Part shown: piece after piece, positions 1 through 9,247 of the stretch
How the letters are laid out: every line of letters begins with the position of its first letter
Numbering within the stretch: the stretch's first letter is position 1
NCBI GenBank assembly: GCA_025359165.1
Contig: JANYHG010000101.1
Span: 1 to 64,000 of the forward strand
Length of the DNA stretch: 64,000 nt
Source of the DNA: Hyphomicrobiaceae bacterium
Lineage (GTDB): Bacteria; Pseudomonadota; Alphaproteobacteria; Rhizobiales; Hyphomicrobiaceae
Reading direction: 5' to 3'
Made by a program: the position numbers and the translations under genes
The notes under the pieces: generated by a model
Databases searched by the model: none
What the model was told of the DNA's origin: nothing
What the model saw: the letters and a program-made list of their open reading frames with translations, nothing else

Positions 1-984
1 GAAATGGTGGTGCAGCGGTGCCATGCGGAACACCCGTTTGCCGGTCATCTTGAAGCTTGCCACCTGAATGATGACACTCATAGCCTCGAGCACGAACAGG
101 CCGCCGCAGATTGCCAGCACAATTTCGTGCTTGGTCGACACGGCAATGGCTCCCAGGCCGCCGCCCAGCGCCAGCGATCCGGTATCGCCCATGAAAATCA
201 TGGCCGGCGGCGCATTGAACCACAGGAAGCCCAATCCCGCCCCGATGAGCGCCCCGCAAATAATCGACAATTCGCCGACGCCAGCGACGTGGGTCACCTG
301 CAGATAGCGCGCAAAATCGATACGGCCGATCGCATAGGCAATGAACCCGAACGTCGCCGCCGCGATCATGACCGGCACAATCGCCAGCCCGTCCAGTCCG
401 TCCGTCAGATTGACGGCGTTGCCCGCACCGACGATCACGATCATGCCGAACAGCACGAAGAACAAACCGAGATCGAGCAGCACGCTTTTGAAGAAGGGTA
501 CCGCGAGTTTGCCTGCCAAGGCAGGCGGCGACATCTGCACGATGGTGTAGGTGGCTATGGCTGCGACAATGAATTCCAACAACAGCCGCCCCTTGCCACC
601 GAAGCCAGACGTGGTTTGCTTGGTGACTTTGAGATAGTCGTCATAAAAGCCGATCGCGCCGTAGGACAGCGTCACCGCCAGCACAATCCATACGTATTTG
701 TTCGCCCAATTGGCCCAGAGCAGCGTCGAGACAGTGACGCCAGCCAAGATCATCAGTCCACCCATGGTCGGTGTACCGCGCTTGACGAAGTGCGATTTGG
801 GTCCATCCTCGCGGATGGGCTGGCCTTTGCCCTGCTTGATGCGCAGCAGATCGATAATTGCCGGGCCGAACAGGAACACGAACAGCAGCGCCGTCACCAG
901 GGCACCCATGGTGCGGAAGGTGATATAGCGGAACACGTTCAGCGGCCCGAATTGATCGGCGAAAGCCACCAGTTCATAAAGCAT
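1..984 (-). CDS. mraY: Phospho-N-acetylmuramoyl-pentapeptide-transferase MraY, cut by the left window edge
   Basis: This integral membrane enzyme transfers phospho-MurNAc-pentapeptide from UDP to undecaprenyl phosphate, making lipid I. Translation of the complementary strand from the ATG at 984 gives [20 protein letters not shown], a run of hydrophobic segments, the family stretch [20 protein letters not shown], a YDDYLKVT aspartate motif, a [10 protein letters not shown] motif and, at the edge, MAPLHHHF. These are hallmarks of MraY. 328 codons are present against about 360 for the family, so only the last ~30 residues lie outside the window. It follows murE and murF on the same strand, the usual murE-murF-mraY order, with 173 bp after the murF stop. 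Confidence 0.97.
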   Translation of the reverse strand, partial: MLYELVAFADQFGPLNVFRYITFRTMGALVTALLFVFLFGPAIIDLLRIKQGKGQPIREDGPKSHFVKRGTPTMGGLMILAGVTVSTLLWANWANKYVWIVLAVTLSYGAIGFYDDYLKVTKQTTSGFGGKGRLLLEFIVAAIATYTIVQMSPPALAGKLAVPFFKSVLLDLGLFFVLFGMIVIVGAGNAVNLTDGLDGLAIVPVMIAAATFGFIAYAIGRIDFARYLQVTHVAGVGELSIICGALIGAGLGFLWFNAPPAMIFMGDTGSLALGGGLGAIAVSTKHEIVLAICGGLFVLEAMSVIIQVASFKMTGKRVFRMAPLHHHF

Positions 985-1157
985 GCGCGTTCCCCCGAGC
1001 CGCCAGCATCACCCCAAGGCAGATCTTGCCCGATGCGATGGCGGAATTAAGCTCACACGAAACCGAAGCAGCCACACGACAGGTGCAGCGCATTTTTGCC
1101 CGGTATAGGCATATTCGCGGACTTTGCACACCCTTGGGTGGCCGTCGCACAACGCCC

Positions 1158-2582
1158 TTAAGAAGGGTGGTCGGAAAGCCGACGGATCGCCTGGACTACA
1201 GGTGCCATGTTCGTGCCTAGCGAGCCCTTGACCATGACCACATCGCCAGCGGCGAGTGCGCTCAGCAGGGGCGCAATCAGATCGCGCGACATCGAGGCAT
1301 AGGCACCCCGGACACGTGCCGGGACGACGTCGTGGAGCGATTGCATGTGCGGGCCACAGGTGAACACCAGATCGACGCCGGCTGCATCGATTGCCGGTGC
1401 AAGTCCGCGGTGCAGCGCATCCGCATCGGCTCCGAGTTCCCGCATATCCCCCAAGACTGCGATGCGCCGACCGTAACGCTGGCGCGGAACATTGCCGAGA
1501 TTGGCGAGAGCTGCCGCCATCGACGCAGGATTGGCATTGTAGCTTTCATCAATCAGCAGCAGCGCGCCGCCGGAGACGGCAACCTCACTGCGGGCACCGC
1601 GGCCTGCGGGTGCGGCCACGTCAGCGAGAGCCAGTACGCCCGACCCGACGTCGGTAGCGAGGGCATGCAGTGCGGCGACAACCGCCAGGGAATTCATCGC
1701 ATAATGACGGCCCGGTGCGCCGAGGCGGTAGGTGAGCGGCGTGCCGTGGACCTTCACTCCGACCGTCGAACCCTCGTGATCCAGTTCGAGGCTTTCGAAA
1801 CGCACGTCGCAATCCCGGTGACCGCCGAAGCTCACAACGCGAATGCCGCGCTCGCTGGCGCGTGCTGAGAGCAAATCGAAATGGATATTGTCTCGGTTGA
1901 GTATCGCAACTCCGTCACGCGCGATCCCCTGCATCAGTTCGGCCTTTGCCTCGGCGATTTCGGTCACCGACGCGAACTGCGCGAGATGGACCGCTTCGAC
2001 CGTGGTGATGATGCCGACGTCGGGGGCGACCATGCGTACCAGCTGCGCGATCTCGCCGGGATGGTTCATGCCGATTTCGAACACACCGTACGCCGTCTCG
2101 GTCGGCATGCGCGCCAGGGTGAGCGGCACGCCCCAGTGGTTATTGTAAGATTTTTCCGAGGCATGCGTCGGCCCCAGTCGGCCAAGTGCCAGGCGTAGCA
2201 TCTCCTTGGTGCCGGTTTTGCCGACACTGCCGGTCACCGCGACGACTTTGGCGTCGGTGCGGAAGCGTGCAACGCGTCCGGCGTCTTCCAGGGCGCTTAA
2301 TGGATCGTCGACGCGGATCAACGCACCGTCGCCGTCGCGGCGCACATATTTTCGAGACACCAGCGCTGCCGTTGCACCGGCCGCAAACGCCTGCGTGACG
2401 AAGTCATGCCCATCGCGCTGATCCTTGAGCGCGACGAACAGATCGCCCGCGACGATAGCTCGGGTATCTATCGAGACGCCGCTAATCGGCGCAAGCAGGC
2501 GACCATCCAGTTCGCCTCCACAGACGCTGGCGAGCACGATTTCAGACCACAGCCTTTTAGATGGCGGAGCAGGAGCGCTCAT
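1158..2582 (-). CDS. murF: UDP-N-acetylmuramoyl-tripeptide--D-alanyl-D-alanine ligase MurF
   Basis: This cytoplasmic Mur ligase adds D-Ala-D-Ala to UDP-MurNAc-tripeptide, the last soluble step of the peptidoglycan precursor. The 474-residue product has the three-domain Mur ligase layout: an N-terminal UMP-binding part (SGVSIDTRAIVAGDLFVALK near residue 30), a central ATPase with the P-loop TGSVGKTGTKEM near residue 117, an SYNNHWGVPLTLARM segment, and a C-terminal domain with DESYNANPASM and LGDMRELG. Length is normal. The start lies 15 bp downstream of the murE stop, so the two are almost certainly co-transcribed. Confidence 0.97.
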   Translation of the reverse strand: MSAPAPPSKRLWSEIVLASVCGGELDGRLLAPISGVSIDTRAIVAGDLFVALKDQRDGHDFVTQAFAAGATAALVSRKYVRRDGDGALIRVDDPLSALEDAGRVARFRTDAKVVAVTGSVGKTGTKEMLRLALGRLGPTHASEKSYNNHWGVPLTLARMPTETAYGVFEIGMNHPGEIAQLVRMVAPDVGIITTVEAVHLAQFASVTEIAEAKAELMQGIARDGVAILNRDNIHFDLLSARASERGIRVVSFGGHRDCDVRFESLELDHEGSTVGVKVHGTPLTYRLGAPGRHYAMNSLAVVAALHALATDVGSGVLALADVAAPAGRGARSEVAVSGGALLLIDESYNANPASMAAALANLGNVPRQRYGRRIAVLGDMRELGADADALHRGLAPAIDAAGVDLVFTCGPHMQSLHDVVPARVRGAYASMSRDLIAPLLSALAAGDVVMVKGSLGTNMAPVVQAIRRLSDHPS

Positions 2583-2597
2583 GGCGGCGCGAACCTT

Positions 2598-4073
2598 TCA
2601 TGATGAGACCAGCGCCGCCCGTACTGCAGCCTGATCGGAAAATGGCAGGGTCAAGTCTCCGACGATCTGACCGGTTTCGTGCCCCTTGCCGGCGACCAGC
2701 ACCACGTCGCCCGGCTGCATCGCCGAGACGGCCATTGCGATCGCCTCGCCACGGTCGCCGATATTCCGGGCTTTCGCGGCGAGCGCAGCCGGAACGCCGG
2801 AGAGGACTGCCCGGCGAATGTCTTCGGGATTCTCGCGGCGCGGATTGTCATCGGTGACAATTACGACGTCGGCCTGCTCGGCAGCGATACGACCCATGAT
2901 CGGTCGCTTGCCGGCATCGCGATTGCCGCCGCAGCCCATAACGCAGATCAATTTGCCGCTCACGAACGGCCGGAGTGCTGCCAGCGCTGCCGCGAGCGCT
3001 TCAGGCTTATGCGCATAATCGACAACGACGAGGCCGCCATTCCGTTCGCCGACCACTTCGAGCCGCCCGGAAACGCCTTTAAGCGCCTCAAGGGCTGTCA
3101 GCGTCGCAGCGGGATCTTCGCCCAGCGCGATGGCGAACGCCGCTGCGGCGAGTGCATTGGCTGCTTGATAGTCGCCGATCAAATTCAAATAGACTTTATG
3201 TATCCGCCCGGCATGCTCGACCGCCAATCGCTGACCAAACCCATCGCGCTGGACATCGGCCAGGCGCAAGAACGTGCCATTTGCGCCGATCGTCAGCACT
3301 TTCAAGTTCCGCGCGGTCGCTGCTGCAATCGCTTCTGCCGCAAATGGTGCATCGACGTTGACGATGGCGGGTTGCCCCGCCGCGAGAAGCCGCGTGAACA
3401 AGCCAAGCTTGGCATTCAAATAGTGCGAGATGTCGGGATGGTAGTCGAGGTGGTCACGGCCGAGATTGAGGAAGGCACCCGCCGCCAACTTCACTCCGTC
3501 GAGGCGAAATTGATCCAGGCCATGCGACGAAGCTTCCATCGCCAGGTGGGTGACGCCTTCGGCTGCCAGCGTGGCCAGCGTCTGATGCAGCGTGACTGGG
3601 TCGGGCGTCGTCAGCGAACCGTAGACGACACCTGAGGGCTTGACGATACCGATCGTTCCCAAGGACGCGGCTCGGCGACCGAGCGTCGCGAGCACCTGTC
3701 GGGTGAAATCGGCGACCGACGTTTTGCCGTTAGTGCCCGTTATTGCGACAATGTACTTTGGCTGGCCAGCGTAAAGCTGCGCCGCGATTTTGGCCAGAGC
3801 TTGCCTAGGTTCGGTCGCGGTGAGGACCGCGCCGTCGAAGCCTGCCAGTCGATTGTTTGCGTTAGCATCATCTGCGGCGATCAAGACCGCCGCCGCGCCC
3901 TTCGCCACCGCGTCGCCAATGAAACTGCTGCCGTCGGTGCTCGACCCTGAGAGGGCCGCGAATATCATGCCGGGCTGCACCTGGCGGCTATCGGCCGTGA
4001 TACCGACCACTCGAGTGCCAGCATCGCCCTCGACGCGCAAACATGCCCCATCGATCAAATCTTTGAGCTGCAT
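2598..4073 (-). CDS. murE: UDP-N-acetylmuramoyl-tripeptide synthetase MurE (meso-diaminopimelate type)
   Basis: MurE adds the third amino acid to UDP-MurNAc-L-Ala-D-Glu. The 491-residue protein has TADSRQVQPGMIFAAL in domain 1, the P-loop AITGTNGKTSVADF near residue 110, TTPDPVTLHQTL, and the DNPR motif (TDDNPRRENPEDI) near residue 405, which in characterised MurE enzymes marks meso-diaminopimelate specificity, as expected for a Gram-negative. It is the first gene of the murE-murF-mraY run here. In most proteobacteria ftsI lies directly upstream; here the upstream gene is a DNA glycosylase, and a perfect -10 hexamer sits about 60 bp before the start. Confidence 0.97.
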   Translation of the reverse strand: MQLKDLIDGACLRVEGDAGTRVVGITADSRQVQPGMIFAALSGSSTDGSSFIGDAVAKGAAAVLIAADDANANNRLAGFDGAVLTATEPRQALAKIAAQLYAGQPKYIVAITGTNGKTSVADFTRQVLATLGRRAASLGTIGIVKPSGVVYGSLTTPDPVTLHQTLATLAAEGVTHLAMEASSHGLDQFRLDGVKLAAGAFLNLGRDHLDYHPDISHYLNAKLGLFTRLLAAGQPAIVNVDAPFAAEAIAAATARNLKVLTIGANGTFLRLADVQRDGFGQRLAVEHAGRIHKVYLNLIGDYQAANALAAAAFAIALGEDPAATLTALEALKGVSGRLEVVGERNGGLVVVDYAHKPEALAAALAALRPFVSGKLICVMGCGGNRDAGKRPIMGRIAAEQADVVIVTDDNPRRENPEDIRRAVLSGVPAALAAKARNIGDRGEAIAMAVSAMQPGDVVLVAGKGHETGQIVGDLTLPFSDQAAVRAALVSS

Positions 4074-4134
4074 CAGGTATGATCCTTGCCGGTTTGCCCG
4101 TGTCCAAAAATCCCGACGGTCGGAAAGACGCTCA

Positions 4135-4140
4135 ATTATA
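4135..4140 (-). promoter_or_regulatory. Candidate -10 element of a promoter for murE
   Basis: The complementary strand reads TATAAT at this position, about 60 bp upstream of the murE ATG, inside the 220-bp gap between the glycosylase stop and murE. No convincing TTGACA-like -35 is visible 16-18 bp further upstream. It would account for expression of the mur genes in the absence of an adjacent ftsI. The call rests on one hexamer. Confidence 0.3.
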
Positions 4141-4293
4141 ACTGCCTGACGGCTTAGACTGCGCTCGACGCCAATACACCAAGTTCAGATAGCATCTGGG
4201 AACCGCGCCGACGCACGACTGTCCAATCGGGCTTGTATTGCGCGTCGCCGAGGCCGTCAAACGCGGGCTGCAGCATTGCCGCCGACACCGCAG

Positions 4294-5007
4294 CTAAACC
4301 GGCAGCGCGGGGCCCTGCTTCTTGGCGGCGGCATAGTAGGCCCAAAGCATGCGCGCTGCGACTGCGCGATGCGGGCGCCAACGCTCCGCGATAGCGGCCA
4401 TCTCGCGCGCAGTCGGCTTTGATTGCAGCCCCATCAGCTGTTGCGCTGCGACCTGCAGCGCCAGGTCACCTGATGCGAATATGTCCGCATGTCCGACACA
4501 GAACATCAGATAGATTTCGGCCGTCCAGGGACCAATTCCCGAAATCGCGGTCAGGCGCGCCATGGCTTCGGCTTCCGGCACCTCGCCGAGGCCCTCCAAA
4601 TCCAGCCCCGCCGCGACCGCTTCGGCAACGGCACGCAGGGTCTTGATTTTGGGTCGTGACAACCCGCATCCGCGCAGCACGTCATCAGGCGCACTCAAAA
4701 CTTTGGCGGGAGTGAAAGGATATAACGTCGTCACGACGCGTGCGTGGATTGCGGTAGCGCTGGCAACAGAGAGTTGCTGGCCGTTGACAATGCGCACCAG
4801 GCCTTCGAACCCGCCATCGCGGCGGCGCAACGGTGGGTCACCGGCAAGATCGTACGCCGCTTGAATATATACGCATTTGCGCCTGAGGGCGATAACGCCA
4901 GCTTCGACGTCACTGTCGGTGACGATGCAGCGGTGCGTCACCGGGCTAGCTAGGCGTGGTGTCTCCGAAGCTGCAGCTTTCACATGTCTTGCTCGAGCCT
5001 TGCTCAT
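4294..5007 (-). CDS. DNA-3-methyladenine glycosylase II, AlkA-like (HhH-GPD superfamily)
   Basis: This is a base-excision repair enzyme that removes alkylated purines from DNA. The 237-residue protein contains a helix-hairpin-helix (LTAISGIGPWTAEIYLMF, about residues 150-168) followed by GHADIFASGDLALQVA. The aspartate in SGDLAL sits where the catalytic Asp of the HhH-GPD family is expected. Segment LVRIVNGQQLSVASATAI matches the family's conserved early helix. It is shorter than E. coli AlkA and lacks that protein's N-terminal beta domain, as in many bacterial AlkA-like proteins. It lies upstream of murE on the same strand with a 220-bp gap and is probably a separate transcript. Confidence 0.88.
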   Translation of the reverse strand: MSKARARHVKAAASETPRLASPVTHRCIVTDSDVEAGVIALRRKCVYIQAAYDLAGDPPLRRRDGGFEGLVRIVNGQQLSVASATAIHARVVTTLYPFTPAKVLSAPDDVLRGCGLSRPKIKTLRAVAEAVAAGLDLEGLGEVPEAEAMARLTAISGIGPWTAEIYLMFCVGHADIFASGDLALQVAAQQLMGLQSKPTAREMAAIAERWRPHRAVAARMLWAYYAAAKKQGPALPV

Positions 5008-5151
5008 TTTTGACGCGCGCTCCGTCTCGCGATCACCTTGATTTGATATCGCTGCATCGTGTCAGCATCCTTGCGCGATTAAAAAATTTCGGTCACCTCT
5101 ACAGTCTTTATTACGTACACCCGAGTTCACATTGTCTGGAGTGCTTTTGCT

Positions 5152-5727
5152 ATGTTCGTAAGGCGACTGAAATCATTGCAACGCGTCCTTGTTCGCGTCA
5201 TAGCCGTTATGGGGTCGGTGGTGCCTGTTCATCTGGCATTGGCGGCGCCTGCTTCGGGTCCGCAGCGATGGATTACCTATACGAGCGACGTGGGTGGCTT
5301 GGTGTTTTCCTATCCCGCCGGCATCTTTACAGAGCAGCAAGGCGATCCGACCGACCCGCTTCAGTCCCGAACCCCCGATCGCGTCGGGCGAATCTTCACC
5401 AGCGGCGACGGACAAGCCGTCTTGCAGATTGGTACATTTCCCAATCTCGATAACACGAGCGTCGACGAATTGCGCAAGCGTGCCTTGGCTGCCAGCTATG
5501 CCGATGCCAAAATCGACTACAACAGAACCTCAGCCAACTGGTATGCGTTGTCGGGAACTCGGGCCAAGGAAACGTTCTATGAGCGCGTCCATTTCAGTTG
5601 TGACAATCGTCGCCTCGATATCTGGACCCTGACATATCCGACTGACGATTCCGACTTTTATGACGCAATCGTCGAGGAGATGGCCAAGCGTTTCCGGCCG
5701 ATCATCGCGAACGTGCGCTGCCCTTGA
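5152..5727 (+). CDS. Secreted protein of unknown function
   Basis: The 191-residue product starts with a basic region (MFVRRLKSLQRVLVRV), a hydrophobic core and a likely signal-peptidase site after LALAA (about residue 31), so it is probably periplasmic. The mature part, with SYPAGIFTEQQGDP near residue 54 and a late pair of cysteines, recalls small periplasmic proteins of the PsbP-like fold, but I cannot name a family. It stands alone on the plus strand between two minus-strand genes. Confidence 0.75.
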   Translation: MFVRRLKSLQRVLVRVIAVMGSVVPVHLALAAPASGPQRWITYTSDVGGLVFSYPAGIFTEQQGDPTDPLQSRTPDRVGRIFTSGDGQAVLQIGTFPNLDNTSVDELRKRALAASYADAKIDYNRTSANWYALSGTRAKETFYERVHFSCDNRRLDIWTLTYPTDDSDFYDAIVEEMAKRFRPIIANVRCP

Positions 5728-5753
5728 CTGATCGTGCACTTGAAGCGGAAATG

Positions 5754-6443
5754 TTACGCCAATACTCGCTGCAGTTCGCAAAGATCGCCGACGACGGCGT
5801 GCGGCTCGCCGCCTGAGGGCGCAGTCGTATTTTTATGAATTCGTTGCGCACGATGCGCGGGGCGATCGACCAAAATACTCGTCCAACCCAGCGCATTCGG
5901 AGCGACGAAGTCTTTAGATAGATTGTCGCCAACGTAGACAAACAGATCGCCGGGTTGCCCAAGCGCTGCCTGCATCTGCTCGAACGAACGCGGATGCGGT
6001 TTGTGAAATTGGCGATCAGGACCAAGCGCGCCGGTGATGATGATGTGGTCGAATTTTGGTGCCAGCGCCAAAGCCCAGATCTTTGCATGCTGGGTCGCGG
6101 GGTGACCGTCGGTGATCAGACCAAATCTGGTGCGCGACCTCCAGTGGGCCAAGGCCTCGGCCGCATCTTCGAAAAGTCGAATATCAGGTGTTTGGCGGCC
6201 ATAAGCGCGAACGAATTCCTTCAGATCATCCGAAGTGTGATCCGGCTTGGCCTCCGACAAAGCCGTCTGAAATAATCGGCCGAGCTGGCCGTCGTCCAAC
6301 AGGCCGAGCATTCGGTCGACATCGATTTGGACGCCGAGTGTCGACCGAGCCCATGTCACTGCTGCTCGAAAACCGCCGAGGGCAAAGTCGCGTTCCGCAT
6401 AGAGCGTATCGTCGAGGTCGAAAATGAGATGCGTTTCGGCCAT
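5754..6443 (-). CDS. HAD-superfamily hydrolase, pyrimidine 5'-nucleotidase type
   Basis: This is a cytoplasmic phosphatase of the haloacid dehalogenase superfamily. All four HAD motifs are present: FDLDDTLYAERDF (motif I, nucleophile Asp), FGLITDGH (motif II), FHKPHP (motif III Lys) and VYVGDNLSKDFVAP (motif IV). The DLDDTLY motif and about 230-residue length fit the YjjG / pyrimidine 5'-nucleotidase group, but the substrate cannot be read from sequence. I chose the ATG at 6443 (MAETHL). A GTG at 6455 would overlap the ctaA stop by a few bases and add four residues. The close spacing suggests co-transcription after ctaA. Confidence 0.85.
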   Translation of the reverse strand: MAETHLIFDLDDTLYAERDFALGGFRAAVTWARSTLGVQIDVDRMLGLLDDGQLGRLFQTALSEAKPDHTSDDLKEFVRAYGRQTPDIRLFEDAAEALAHWRSRTRFGLITDGHPATQHAKIWALALAPKFDHIIITGALGPDRQFHKPHPRSFEQMQAALGQPGDLFVYVGDNLSKDFVAPNALGWTSILVDRPAHRAQRIHKNTTAPSGGEPHAVVGDLCELQRVLA

Positions 6444-6451
6444 CGGACAGG

Positions 6452-7531
6452 TCACTCACGAACGAGAGTGTAAAGATGCCAGACCGACGTCGCCAATAGC
6501 ATCATAGCGGTTGCCTGATGTGCGAGCGCTAGGGACAGCGGCACTTGGCTGACGAGCGTCCAGATCCCGAGCGCGACCTGTGCGACGAGGATGGCGATTA
6601 GGCAAACCGCCGAGGTGCGCTGGCGGTCGTCGTCGGCCGATCGGACCACTCGAATGACATGCCAGACGATGAGGGCGGTCAGGGCGTACGCGAACATGCG
6701 ATGATCAAATTGCACCGTGGCGGAATTTTCGAACAGATTCACCCACGTCGGATGCAGGATCAGCAGGTCCGATGGCACGAGGTGACCATCCATGAGCGGC
6801 CAAGTGTTGTAGGCAAGTCCGGCTTTAAGACCTGCCACCAGCGCGCCAGCTCCAATCTGAAAAAAGATGGCAAACAGTACTACGGCAGCCCAAACCGTGC
6901 TTCCCGTTGCCAATGTCTTCAAGTGGATATGCCGATGCGAACCGCGGGCAACGTCCAACGCCGTCCAAATCAATGCCGCGAACAACGCCGAGGCGAGCAG
7001 CAAGTGCGCGGCCAATCGGTATTGGCTGACATCCGTGCGTACACTGAGGCCGGAGGCTACCATGTACCAACCGAGTGCGCCCTGCAGTCCACCCAGGGCG
7101 AACAAGCCGCCGAGATTCCACGCAAGCACGCCTTTTACGCGGCCACGCACCAGAAAGAACAAAAAGGGTATCAAGAATGCCAGCCCGATCACACGCCCTA
7201 ATTGCCGGTGGCTCCATTCCCACCAGAAGATACCTTTGAACGCGCCAAGCGACATCCCCTTGTTCAACGTCTGGTACTGAGGAATTTGCTGATACTTGTG
7301 AAACGCTTCGAGCCAGGCGGCGTCAGACAAGGGTGGTAATGTGCCGACCAGCGGCTGCCATTCGGTGATCGATAGACCCGAGCCGGTCAGCCGGGTCGCG
7401 CCGCCGACCACGACCATGGCAAAGACGAGCGCGGCCATTGACGTCAGCCAGAGCCGCAATGCGCCGAGCGACTCGGGAGCTTGTTTGGCAAAAACGGGAC
7501 GGACCGAGGCTATGCTACCAATCGTCGCCAT
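6452..7531 (-). CDS. ctaA: Heme A synthase (COX15/CtaA family)
   Basis: This membrane enzyme oxidises the C8 methyl group of heme O to give heme A for aa3-type cytochrome oxidase. The 359-residue product has about eight hydrophobic segments and the family blocks VVGGATRLTGSGLSITEW (about residues 42-59), WWEWSHRQLGRVIG (heme-ligand histidine, near residue 107), GLQGALGWYMVASGL and VQFDHRMFAY. These fit the alphaproteobacterial COX15 type. The HAD phosphatase follows with overlapping or near-overlapping ends. The DUF2842 gene is divergent 141 bp away. Confidence 0.96.
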   Translation of the reverse strand: MATIGSIASVRPVFAKQAPESLGALRLWLTSMAALVFAMVVVGGATRLTGSGLSITEWQPLVGTLPPLSDAAWLEAFHKYQQIPQYQTLNKGMSLGAFKGIFWWEWSHRQLGRVIGLAFLIPFLFFLVRGRVKGVLAWNLGGLFALGGLQGALGWYMVASGLSVRTDVSQYRLAAHLLLASALFAALIWTALDVARGSHRHIHLKTLATGSTVWAAVVLFAIFFQIGAGALVAGLKAGLAYNTWPLMDGHLVPSDLLILHPTWVNLFENSATVQFDHRMFAYALTALIVWHVIRVVRSADDDRQRTSAVCLIAILVAQVALGIWTLVSQVPLSLALAHQATAMMLLATSVWHLYTLVRE

Positions 7532-7672
7532 GTGTTGGATCCCACTGCGATCAAAGCTCTGCCTTGTCTACATATCAAAGGCTAGGCTGCGTTGGTTAGG
7601 CTCACCTCAATTTTCACGCAATGCGTTGAAGCAGCGCGCTTGCTGCGGCGTTAGACAGAGTGATCGTGTTCT

Positions 7673-7900
7673 ATGGCTATGGCTCATCCCGTCCGCAAGT
7701 TCGCCGGCACCGTCGGTCTGCTGATGCTGCTGCTCGTCTACGCATTGTTGGTCATGGTTTTCGCGACCAGCGCGTTACCGTCGCAGGGCGGAGTGCTCAC
7801 GACTTTATTTTACGTCGTCGCCGGCGTCGGCTGGGTGCCTGTGGCAATGCTGATCGTTTCTTGGATGTATAAACATGACAGGCCCACGCCTCGCGCTTAA
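7673..7900 (+). CDS. DUF2842 family small membrane protein
   Basis: A 75-residue protein with two hydrophobic helices (about residues 12-34 and 45-64), a basic N-terminus and a short charged tail. The pattern VRKFAGTVGLLMLLLVYALLVM followed by a GWVPVAMLIVSWM helix matches DUF2842, a small alphaproteobacterial family without known function. It is divergent from ctaA; whether it has any role in oxidase assembly is only a guess from position. Confidence 0.8.
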   Translation: MAMAHPVRKFAGTVGLLMLLLVYALLVMVFATSALPSQGGVLTTLFYVVAGVGWVPVAMLIVSWMYKHDRPTPRA

Positions 7901-7920
7901 CAACCTGATCGCCGAGGCAA

Positions 7921-9006
7921 TCAGGCCGCCCGCGCGCGCGGTGCGATCGATTTTGCAATATCGTACAGGGCGAACGGCGCGCCGGATAATAAGGTCTTGG
8001 TGTAACGCGCGTCTTGATAGTCGCCGTTGAGCGAGACCCGTGGCAGCGATGTCAGCGATCCCGCATGATGCGCATGAACCATCCCTTTGCGCGTGGTAAC
8101 AGCTGTGAGCATGCCCATCTCGCGGGCAAAGTCGAACTCGCGCTGACCCGCACTGCAGGCATCGCCGAAAGGATAACTAAAATGGCGGATGGGACGCTTC
8201 AGCTCAGTTTCCAGTCTTTTTATGCTTGTAACCATCTCGTGCTGCATGCCCGCAGTACCAAGCTTGGAGAGTGCGTGGTGGCTTAGCGTATGTCCGCCGA
8301 TCGTCACGAGCGGATCGGACGCAAGCTGGCGCAGGCCATCCCAATCGAGGACGAGTTCGCGGCACATAGTTCTCACGTCGAGCCCAGCGCGGCGGCAAAG
8401 ATTGGCGACAATAGACCTCGCCACAGTTTCGTCGACGTAGCGCAAGCGCCAATAAATCGTGTGATAGGCGGCCTCTTTTTCTGCAAGCGTCGCGGTGGGC
8501 AGCAGCCATTTCTGCCCCTCGATGCAGTACTCAACCCGGGAAACTTTTGCGATCGCCTTCTCCAGTGCCAGCCACCAGAGGTCGCCGTGGCCATCGACGT
8601 AATCGATCGGGGCGTAAACGGTGTAAGGCACTCCGTAGCGACGGAAAACAGGAGCTGCGTGATCGAGGTTATCGCGGTAGGCATCGTCGAGGGTGAAAGC
8701 AACGAATGGCCGTTCGGATTTTGCGGGCTCCTTCAAACGAGCGGCGACCTCGTCGAGCGAGAGCACGTCAAAGCCGGCTTCCATCGTCTGACGGATCGTC
8801 GTGTCCAGAAACTCCGGCGTGATTTTGAGAATGCGGTTCGGCGAGAAGGCTGCGGGCATCTCGGGCGAAACATTGTGCAACATGAGGATCGCACCCATTC
8901 CACGCGTCAGCGGCGTGAGCAGTTCGCCGACACCACTGTAATGGAGTGTCGACAGAGCAGCCTTGAGGTACCTTGTGCTGCGACGGCTCATTGGCGCTGG
9001 AACCAT
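7921..9006 (-). CDS. Polysaccharide deacetylase family protein
   Basis: This carbohydrate esterase 4 type protein probably removes acetyl groups from a surface polysaccharide. NodB-domain signs are FVAFTLDDAYRDN (usually TFDD; here TLDD, keeping the catalytic Asp and metal Asp), TIGGHTLSHHALSKL with the metal-binding His pair, and HFSYPFGDACSAG. The open frame extends to 9210, but the first 68 residues look non-coding, so I chose the ATG at 9006 (MVPAPMSRR); an ATG at 8991 is also possible. No signal peptide is clear. It lies just downstream of the co-polymerase gene on the same strand, consistent with modification of the same polymer. Confidence 0.88.
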   Translation of the reverse strand: MVPAPMSRRSTRYLKAALSTLHYSGVGELLTPLTRGMGAILMLHNVSPEMPAAFSPNRILKITPEFLDTTIRQTMEAGFDVLSLDEVAARLKEPAKSERPFVAFTLDDAYRDNLDHAAPVFRRYGVPYTVYAPIDYVDGHGDLWWLALEKAIAKVSRVEYCIEGQKWLLPTATLAEKEAAYHTIYWRLRYVDETVARSIVANLCRRAGLDVRTMCRELVLDWDGLRQLASDPLVTIGGHTLSHHALSKLGTAGMQHEMVTSIKRLETELKRPIRHFSYPFGDACSAGQREFDFAREMGMLTAVTTRKGMVHAHHAGSLTSLPRVSLNGDYQDARYTKTLLSGAPFALYDIAKSIAPRARAA

Positions 9007-9247
9007 ATCTTGAAGTTTTTCTCGATTACCAAGCCACCTGCCGGGCAATCGATCAGACTTAAGCAAGAACCGTGCAACCGGATCAGCAGGCGAGCAGACG
9101 CCAGCCGGAACGTGTGTCAGAGTTAAGCAGAAGTTAAATGGCGGCGCGTAATACCGGCGGTCAGAATTTTCTGGCTCGGTCGCAAAAATGAAGGTGCCGG
9201 TATTTCTCATTTGTTTGCGCGCGGCCGCCCCACCAACCCCGCGCGCG

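Noticed and set aside
4-1050. Long plus-strand open frame (348 codons) over the left edge
   Set aside because: It is antisense to the clearly conserved MraY frame; composition (His/Arg/Gln-rich) and lack of any family motif show it is a by-product of high G+C.
4154-4276. Possible 40-codon minus-strand gene between the glycosylase and murE
   Set aside because: An ATG-started frame exists, but there is no ribosome site or recognisable similarity, and the candidate murE promoter would overlap its end.
7904-7925. Inverted repeat cctgat/atcagg as a terminator between DUF2842 and the deacetylase
   Set aside because: Only six pairs, a 10-base loop and no T-run on either strand; too weak to call.
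9007-9210. Upstream extension of the deacetylase frame as a true N-terminus
   Set aside because: The 68 extra residues show no signal peptide or domain and no ribosome site; the conserved region begins well after the ATG at 9006.
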